Positions 56,031 to 64,000 of a DNA stretch of 64,000 nt are shown here, piece by piece. The notes beneath the pieces are model-generated. The model made no database searches. It was not told where the DNA came from and worked only from the letters and a program-made list of their open reading frames with translations. Made by a program: the position numbers and the translations under genes. Position 1 is the stretch's first letter. Every line of letters begins with the position of its first letter. Origin of the DNA: Bradysia coprophila (lineage: Eukaryota > Arthropoda > Insecta > Diptera > Sciaridae); the NCBI RefSeq assembly GCF_014529535.1, contig NW_023503375.1, positions 1,984,001 to 2,048,000 of the forward strand, in the 5' to 3' direction.

Positions 56031-56897
56031 AGGTAAGCGAGGGTATAGCTGACCGTGCAGGTTTACCTGACCAGCTACATTATTTATCAGTTTTGGAAAA
56101 TAATTACGAATGATTTCATGATTTCATGAAAATAATTCGATTATTATGTTTACTTATTTGATAAAACCATAAAATGAAACCAGTGCACCATCTCAGTACA
56201 AAGTTGCACATTTCTTAAGAAAATCGTAAGATCGGTGTGGTCTAATTTAAGGTTTTTATTGACAAAAGAATTATTAACGGACAAAGTTTTGGTGTTTTTA
56301 GGTAGCAAATAGTTCGACAATTAATATTATTAACATAAATAGCGTCTAAAAGTTAATATTTGATTAATTACACGGTGGTCAAAACATTGCATCAAAAATA
56401 TGCCATGTTTGTGTAGTTGACCGAACCAAATTCCATACATTTTTCTTCATGTGACAAATTCACCTTCCATGTGCATTGTTGTGTACGAAATGATGTGATT
56501 AAAATTCGTTGATATTTTGTGTTTTTATGAGTTTTTATCATTGAAATTGGTTAATATCAGTGAATTAAGAGTGAAAATGTGTCGAATAATGCGAAATTAT
56601 TGCGAAAAATGTGAAAAATGTCTTAATTTTGTAGCGGTCAGCTACTGCAACAAGACTGGTCAGGTATAAAAACATCCGTATTTTAGTGGTCAGCTACTGC
56701 ATCAAAGTGCTTCAGTAAAATCAGTTTTTTACAATAAAAATTAATTAATTGTCAATATTTCTGATATTCTACGGAATGGGAACAGATCAAATTAAATTCT
56801 GACGAAGGAAAGACTTAGCTTCATCGAAATCATCCTGAGATACTGATGACCAAAGTTGAAAAATTGCTTAGCCGGTCAGCTACTACCTCGCTTACCT
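56031..56897. mobile_element. 867-bp TIR element with TA duplication
   Basis: AGGTAAGCGAGG...AGCTGACCG at the left is mirrored by CGGTCAGCTACTACCTCGCT...ACCT at the right, with TA on both sides (56029-56030 and 56898-56899). The interior has two more direct copies of GGTCAGCTACTGCA (near 56636 and 56690). No transposase is encoded, so it is non-autonomous. Confidence 0.7.
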
Positions 56898-56902
56898 TAC
56901 GG

Positions 56903-57090
56903 CTATTCATCTGTTATCGATAACGACGACAAAAATAATGACAAGCTCTGTGTGATATGGTCCTCTATACAGTAAAATGCATGTTAAAATTGAAGTACAA
57001 GATTTGAAATCAACAAATTAAAAATACTTTGATCGATGGAAGTAATAGACACGATAATAATACTGGTCATATGCTTGCCGTCTGTAAGAG
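56903..57090 (+). repeat. 190-bp dispersed repeat copy
   Basis: CTATTCATCTGTTATCGATA, ACGACGACAAAAATAATGAC, AAGCTCTG, TTGAAGTACAAGATTTGAAA, TGGAAGTAATAGA. It directly follows the TIR element and is closest to the copy at 29922. Confidence 0.65.
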
Positions 57091-60000
57091 TGTAAATAGT
57101 ACAGACACCAAAAAAACAGGATAAGAGGTCAACGCACTAAAGTGAAAGAAACAGGCATGACCCAAAACTGAAAACAAATCACTTTATCTCGGGTTATCGA
57201 GTTCGGGTCTTCGAAAATTGATTTTGGTGTAGTGTCCGGCTGGGATTTGGTTACGGTAAACATATTTGCTACATTTTTACAATGAGAGCAAGAAAATGAA
57301 CTATAAATTAGTGAAAATGGGTTCAGGGCAAAACAGCATCACCTAAAGGTTCAAATCGAACATAAAAAATGTTGACGTAAATGCACCGTGGACAAAAAAT
57401 ACATAGCCAAGTCATAAATCATACGTAGAAAATAATAACGAATGACGACACCTGGGCGTTCAGATCGCCGATCGTTTTGAAATCGGTTTTAGAACTTCTT
57501 TCGCAGGATGACGAACGGAAAAACTCAAATGTTTAGCCTCTGACCTAAACAGAACTCGAACTATTTGAATCGATCGATTCTCAAATTCAATGTGTTCCCG
57601 GAAAGGAAAACACTGAAAAGCGAACGTTCTTTCATAGTTCCTTGTAACATCTATAGAAATAGATAAAGCCAACACTTTCATATCGCATATAATATGACAA
57701 CGATAAAGTTTTGTTAACGACACAATGAATGACCAAATAGTTTCCCGGAAATCACACCATTCTGTCCATTTTCGTCCATAAATAAATTATGACGACGATA
57801 GATAATCTCTAACGTCTAAATGCAATGTTCCTCATAACGAGCGTACCGCCATAAAATTTATCCAAATTAATGTGAGATTGAAATCGAAATCCATAGAAAC
57901 AATGAAAGAACCATTTTCCCAAAACGGACGTCATAACAAGTCTACTCTGAATCTGCCGTTCGTTTGCTCGTAATTTAATCAAAAGTAACAAAACGAAATG
58001 CCGCGTCGTTCTATTCGTCGGCTATATGAAAAGAAGCAGTGAAAATATAAAAAAAAAAACTTTTACCAGAGCAACGGCAGCAATTTCCCAAATATTGTAA
58101 TGCGAAGTATATATAAAATTCGTATCGTATCCTATGCCAGTTCTAAAGGTAATTTTCATATAATACACACAATACATATAACTAAACAACAATAAAAAAA
58201 TATGGAAAAATTCTCTACAGAAAAATGGAGTGTTTCGTTTGTTTTTATGAAAATTTTATGTAGTTAAGGTCGACAAATAGACGCCAATAATATTATAATG
58301 TGCTATATAAATGTCATTGATATATACATGCGTCTAGTTATTACTGGGACGATATAATACACCGATAAAAAATCATGTGAATAGGATGTAAAATATAGTA
58401 TATTATGAAGGAAAACGTTAAAGAGAATTAATAAATGTTGATTGTTTGTCAATATTGAAACGACGGAGCACCAATTCTGGGTTGTGTTTATAGCACATTG
58501 AGAGTTTAATTTGCTAAAATTACGCAGAATATCTACTCGTAAATAAACAATTGAAAATTCGGAACGACAGTATGACGCATTAACGAATTATAAGAAAAAT
58601 GAAAATATTTTTAATTTTTCCTTGAAGCTATACACGATGTACAGTTCGTTCATTTTTAGAAAACACAATTTTAGGTTTATGAGAGCTTTAAATGACATTA
58701 ATGTTCCGAGACAATTAAGTGATTCCCAGTCCCAGTTTATGATATTTTGGCACAACATTCGAATTTAATAAGGTGTACAGTTAGAGACAGTGAAATTTTA
58801 GCATGACTTTTCTTCAGCTGTTTTTCAGCTGATACACACAAACAATCAAAACTGTTTAAACGTCTTTGTTCAAATGAGCCAAAATACCATAGACTGGAAA
58901 CACTTAATTCACCGGTAAAATCTCGATAACTTGTACAACTCTAAAGAAAACTGTCAAATGTGTTTTTCTAGGATGAACAGATTGTAAGTAGAGTGCCTTT
59001 GGGATTATTGATCGTAAAGGTGAAATTCTGTAGTATAAAAAACCCAACACCGCCCCCAATCTCATTTTCAAAACGCTTCTACGCTTCTTCGACCTACACT
59101 ATAGAACACAATTCGTGAAAAATGTCTCGAAATTGCATGAAAAATAGACCCATGAAAAATGCTTGCACAATGTTGTCAGAAAATGTATGAGCCATCTGTC
59201 AAATTTTTAATACTTGATGTAGGCCTGGGCCTGATTTAAACGCTTATTTTTCAGACAATTGTACTAGCCTTCACAATTAATGTAGATAATATAAATCACA
59301 GTAATTGCAATTCGAACTCGAGTTCCCACATATTTCACACTTTACAAACAAGCTGTACATTCTTATAGGCTATGGTAATAATGCATTCTTCATACAAAGC
59401 TGGATTGATAGTGCTAAAGGGAACGGAAAATGTAGATTGTTTATAAACGAATTTATTTCAAACGAAAAATAATTACAATTTTGAATTTTCCAACGACCAG
59501 TCCCTACTCTACCTGCAAGTGAAAAACATCCTAGAATTTCTAAAGCACGTTGTTATGCAACTGTCTGCACTCCGAAAGTTTCCACTTTCGCTCCGAGTAT
59601 CTACTGCTTTTCATTAAATTCTAGTTCAGAATAACATCATATTACGTTGCTTTCTAACTGGTTAATTTTTTAATTTAATTGCTGCATGGTCCCAGAGGAG
59701 CATTTCCCAATATATATTCCTCATTTTTTATATTAAATTACGTACAAGTTGAAGTGGAATATAACTGTCTAATAATGGTAAATCATGAATTGTTGGAACA
59801 CTTCAACAAATAAATTTCCACATTTTCTCGTATTATCCTTTTACCCTAAATTCAGTAAATTTATAGCTGGTTGTCAAAACTATTAAATAAACTGTTCCTC
59901 CAATTTAAACAATATTCGAAAACTTTATTATCCCGACCTACACAATGCCCTTATTATAAGATGTTAAACCGTATGCTGCTGCTGCAGTGTAGGAAAATTT

Positions 60001-61252
60001 CCGCTTTCTGTTGCAACGTAATATGTTGAAGAAAATTCAATTATTAATTTTACAACACAAAACTTGAAGGGTTTCCATTGCAATATTTTCGTATTTTATT
60101 TTTATGACGTCGATTCGATAAAATTTTGCAACCATGCTCTCCGAAATTTGGTGTAAATTTAAAATAAAGTGGGTTAGACTACGGTATTATACATTGTTTT
60201 GAACACACAAAAAAAGTTGAGAGTTGAGCTGAACGATATATCACGAAATATGAAGAATAACCAACAGTTTAAACGAAATGGTTTTTTTCCTCTCCTCTTC
60301 GGCAAAAAAAGAACGTCATGGCATTTTTCAAAGCGGTTAAATTTAAGCTTCACATTATTAGGGTATTACAGATAAATGATTTTTCTTTTGCGTTTTTCGT
60401 TTAAACGGGAAATCGATCAAATAAATTGTGAAAAGTGACGCTTGATTGTAGCACAGTACTGTATGCCTCGTTTTGTTATGATTTTATCGAGAAATTTTAA
60501 TTGGAAAAAGTGAGGTCTATCAATTTTGACTAAGACCAAGGCTACATAGTGAAGTGGGTGTTACAGGGTACCTTTTCAAGGTATTTTAAGTTGGTTTTTG
60601 CCACGACAAAAAAAAAACGCATCCATTAAAGCTTACCACCCACAAATCTTCATTTTTACAAGGCCAATATTTTAGAAATGGCAGACGCATCGCGATATAA
60701 TCATTGAATCTGTCATTTCATTTGGTAAGAATATCACCTGATTGAAAAATCAAAAATGTATACTTCATTTGTTAACATACATTTTGCGATACTCATAAGA
60801 CTAAGCAAATTCAACCGCTCTAAAAGGTGAATTGGAGTGATTTCTTGAACATTGTGAATGGACACGAAACCTTTAAATGGATTCAGGATTCTGTAATTTA
60901 ATAAGGATTTTCACATTGGAAATTTATTTAGCTTGTCTATGATATTGCACTAAGCATACGACTAATTGGAGTTGAATTCTGAGCAAGAAATTTTTGATTT
61001 AAATTTATTTAAAAAAAACGGTTCCTGCATTGTGTGCAATCAGATTTGTTTGTGAAAAGAGAGAACTTTTAGTGGTATTTCTTGCCTGATAAGTTAAAAA
61101 AATTCTATCAACGAAAGTGTTATTCGTCCCCAAGCCGATATAGGGCCGATTGAAAAACTGATTACCGTTTCGGAGTCCTGAGATCATGTGATGCACGATC
61201 GCATTTTATTTGACTAAAATCCGTCGAGCAAAAAATTTATTATTTTTCTGAT

Positions 61253-61375
61253 GACATTGGTTTTGTTGCAGCGACATCTTTCAATGAGATAGTGAATCGT
61301 TCTCTATCGGTAGAGTTTTGATTGAATAGAGAAAAGATAACTGATGTCGTAATCCCTCTTCAGGGCCTATTATTG
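61253..61375. repeat. Dispersed repeat, copy 2 of 2
   Basis: Partner of 52309-52425 in the same orientation, about 85 percent alike by eye. A small palindrome CTACCCATAT / ATATGGGTAG follows at 61439-61463. Confidence 0.55.
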
Positions 61376-63171
61376 GTATATTTACTCGCTGAATTTCACA
61401 AAATATTCGCTACCGAATTTTTGACAGTTTTAACTGGGCTACCCATATCGCAGATATGGGTAGAAAAGAGAGATGGATAGTGAACTTTGACAGTTCTAAC
61501 TTACCGAAAAACAATTGCTGTACGCGCCCACAAATTTGGTAACTTTCTGTCAAACACAATATATTGCAACTATACCACCATTAAATTATATTTATTCAAC
61601 TTACCAGCTGATATCTCTGCATTTAAATTATCATTCATAATCTGTAACGAAAGAGAAGAAAGAAAAAACGAATTAAAATAGAACGAAGCTAGCTTAACAG
61701 TTTAAAATGTTTAAATCCTAAATGAAGACAGGCGTATAATATAACAATAAGAAGCTTTTATTACGAGTAGTTTAGCAATAAATGACGGTTTATACGCTGA
61801 ACAAAGCCATCAATTAATGTTGCCCATTAAACAAGTTTACTTTATGTGGATTTGTGTTAACAACGATTTTGATATCCTTGAAAAGAATGTGGCAAATTAT
61901 TTTTAATTTTATTAACCTCAGCCCTTCTCTAACCCACGTTTTTTATCTATGCTCTCTGATATAAAAAAGTCTAATTTTTGTCTACTTTCAAAATTATTAT
62001 CATCCATTAAAGCTTAATTATGTAATTTACTTGGCATTTCGGAACAAATTATCCACGTTATATAAACGAAATGGCTCATTGACGTATAATATTCTCTATA
62101 CGCTATAAAATAGAGAGATCGTTTGTGTATCCAATGACTCTCTAGCATACACTGCATACACACAACCAACCGACTATATATTTATTGTGTTTATATATAA
62201 CACAAACAACGGAAAACCATAATTTTTAACATTATCGCGATATTCTTCTTCTTCCATGGTGCAATATTTTTCCATTTTCTTCCGGCACGCTATTATAACT
62301 TCCACATAACAGACAGACTGAGTGGCATTATTTTACTGGGAAAACGAAATGAATGTGGAAAAAATGAACGAAAATTAAGTTTAAAAGAAAAACTCGCCAA
62401 TTAATTACCGCCACAAAACGATCAAAGTATACAGCAAAATCCATTTTAGAATTAAAAGCTTTTCCTTAACACCATTTCTACGATCTCTTATAACACGATT
62501 TTCCACACCGCATCAGGGAAGAAGAAGAAAAAAAACCACCCTCCGGTTCATAAAGCTTTTTGTTGTTACTTCATACAAAAACCAGTACATCGTGTACTTA
62601 AATAAATACAAGTCAATGGATGGAATGAATACAAAAAAAAAGTGTGTACAGGAACGGAAAATACATCTGAAAAACTTATTCAAACATACCCCAACATAAA
62701 ACGCGAAGAGGAGAGAGATGATATTGCGTGTGATGAGCCAGCCAAAACGATATTCTATATATCGGTTAGAATGAATTGATATAAAAAGCGCTATGGATTC
62801 GGAACACTTTTTTTTGTGTGTGCGAAAATGAAATTTAGTTTGATGGGAGAAAATATTTTTATTGCTTTTAAATAGAGGATTTGTGGCTTGGAAACAGCTT
62901 GTTCGATTGAATGGATTTGAGGTTATAGCGGCATTTTCGTGTTCATAAACGTAAAATAAGTACACCCGGAAATAAATGGCAAAAAATTCAGATATATATT
63001 TTTAGGTTGGTCGGTCATTATTACGTCGATAGATACGCAGTAATGAAGCGTTAAATTAAATTTGGTGGAAAAATTCTTCGTTTTTTTTCGTATTTAAATT
63101 TCTGAGATTCTTTGCTTCTACTTTCAATTTAAGGAAACCATTAAAAGTGTAAGAAATTTGTTGACATTTCA

Positions 63172-63259
63172 GGACCGTAGCTCAGGGGTTGCTCAAGGTG
63201 TGCTGAGCACATCCTGGACTATTAAATATTAACATAATTAATTAATTAATTAATTAATC
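63172..63259 (+). repeat. tRNA-like SINE head (weak) and AATT microsatellite
   Basis: GGACCGTAGCTCAGGGGTT at 63172 resembles a tRNA 5' half with a Pol III box A (TAGCTCAGGGG, 63178-63188). A TTAA/AATT simple repeat follows at 63236-63259. There is no matching box B at the normal distance. Confidence 0.3.
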
Positions 63260-63308
63260 GTCGCACTTTGTCTCCTTCGAATATGAAAAATATTATTCGT
63301 ACCACGGA

Positions 63309-63400
63309 CTAAAAGTCTTTTTTAACGTATTCGATTCCAGACCTCGCCTTCGGCTCTGTCTGGAAACCTCTCGCACGCTAAAAAAGACTTTTAGTCTTAG
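63309..63400. repeat. Palindrome with TTCG centre
   Basis: ACTAAAAGTCTTTTTTAACG at the left is mirrored by CGCTAAAAAAGACTTTTAGT at the right, and TTCCAGAC by GTCTGGAA. The centre is CGCCTTCGGC. It has the same design as the hairpins at 3167 and 53224. Confidence 0.7.
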
Positions 63401-63636
63401 GTACGAAGTAAACTATTTTGACATTGATTATAACAAGTTTTTGTGGACTACACCAGTCTAAACCCTTTATCCATCACACACCTCTAATATTAACCCAATA
63501 AACTTTCTTTTCAATAGACTCTTTTTTAGTCTATTGACACACCCAATAAAAGCGGCCTAGCTGCGACCCTGTGACCTTTGACTCTCGTCATTGCGCCTCA
63601 TGTTCAACACGTTCAACGAAGACTCGAAAAATCTCA

Positions 63637-63951
63637 ATGAGGACTTCTTTTGAAAATGTTCCTACCGAAATTGGACGCCTCCTCCAGCGGGCTTTTTTAT
63701 ATGGACTCTGTAACTTAATGGCCCCTAAAGTCAAAAGTGACCGTCAAAAAGAATTACTTGATGTGTGGCTAGTGGGAGATGCACTTTTGTTATGGGGTTC
63801 TTTCCAGAACAGTATGCTAGAGAATTCGTTCGTTGATATCGAAAACGTAAGTCAGCAGCCACACATGCTCTTCAAGTATAAAGGAACCTACTCCAAAATG
63901 TACATTTATTGTCTCACTACCCATGCATGTTTGGTTTCTTTGGAAAGCTGA
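63637..63951 (+). CDS. Hypothetical ORF near the right edge
   Basis: 104 codons from an ATG. The frame is open a little further upstream without an ATG. It contains GRLLQRAFLYGLCNLMAPK and DVWLVGDALLLWGSF, which look like ordinary globular sequence. I recognise no family. It could be an exon of a gene beyond the window, a degraded element or chance. Confidence 0.2.
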   Translation: MRTSFENVPTEIGRLLQRAFLYGLCNLMAPKVKSDRQKELLDVWLVGDALLLWGSFQNSMLENSFVDIENVSQQPHMLFKYKGTYSKMYIYCLTTHACLVSLES

Positions 63952-64000
63952 AGCCAGTAGAAATCAGAAAAAGCTGTTTTTGGCTCTTTTGTTGTTTTTC

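Larger units (their letters stand above)
52269..64000. other. Gene-poor right part of the window
   Basis: No confident gene. It contains the repeats listed separately (52309, 52815, 53224-53476, 54670-54905, 56031-56897, 56903, 61253, 63172-63400). Remaining stretches such as 57.1-61.2 kb and 61.4-63.1 kb are AT-rich with only short chance ORFs. Confidence 0.5.

Noticed and set aside
62513..62965. 150-codon minus-strand frame
   Set aside because: Composition is that of AT-rich non-coding DNA (Phe/Tyr/Ile-rich) with no recognisable domain.

Overview
This is a window of an AT-rich, repeat-dense eukaryotic genome, most likely an insect and plausibly a lower dipteran. The evidence is short GT-AG introns of 53-130 bp, an FE65/APBB orthologue, a BTB/POZ gene of the SPOP/TDPOZ type, a BEL/Pao LTR retrotransposon, and many MITE-like elements. 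Species assignment is inference. There is no bacterial organisation, and most short open frames are chance.

Layout. 1-430: degenerate short tandem repeats and two hairpin palindromes. 434-6153: two head-to-tail, almost identical copies of a 2859-bp unit. Each copy carries a 578-residue tyrosine recombinase in two exons (minus strand), 74-bp inverted repeats, five palindromic iterons spaced 31 bp apart, and a 117-bp hairpin. 7018-7856: a compact four-exon BTB/POZ gene (minus strand). 8170-11312: a run of MITE/foldback elements, two of them built almost entirely from one short repeated word. 11.3-16.1 kb: AT-rich, no gene seen.

16384-31532 (minus strand): a complete FE65 gene that I could assemble from eleven coding exons whose phases all agree. 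It gives 701 residues with a WW domain and two PTB domains, the architecture of an adaptor for APP-like receptor tails. Its three large introns and its upstream flank contain MITEs and many copies of an unnamed repeat of about 190 bp that nearly always lies in plus orientation. 31.5-44.2 kb: no confident gene, only repeats and one weak small ORF.

44188-52268: an intact, apparently young BEL/Pao retrotransposon with 706-bp LTRs that look identical, a 5-bp target duplication, and one 2237-codon Gag-Pol frame. The frame opens with a PHD finger and ends inside the 3' LTR. 52.3-64 kb: no confident gene. It holds three adjacent palindromes, an 867-bp TIR element with TA duplication, further copies of the unnamed repeat, another palindrome with a TTCG centre, and a weak ORF near the right edge.

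The most unusual items are the tandem recombinase element with its phased palindromic sites and the TIR elements filled with a single short word.
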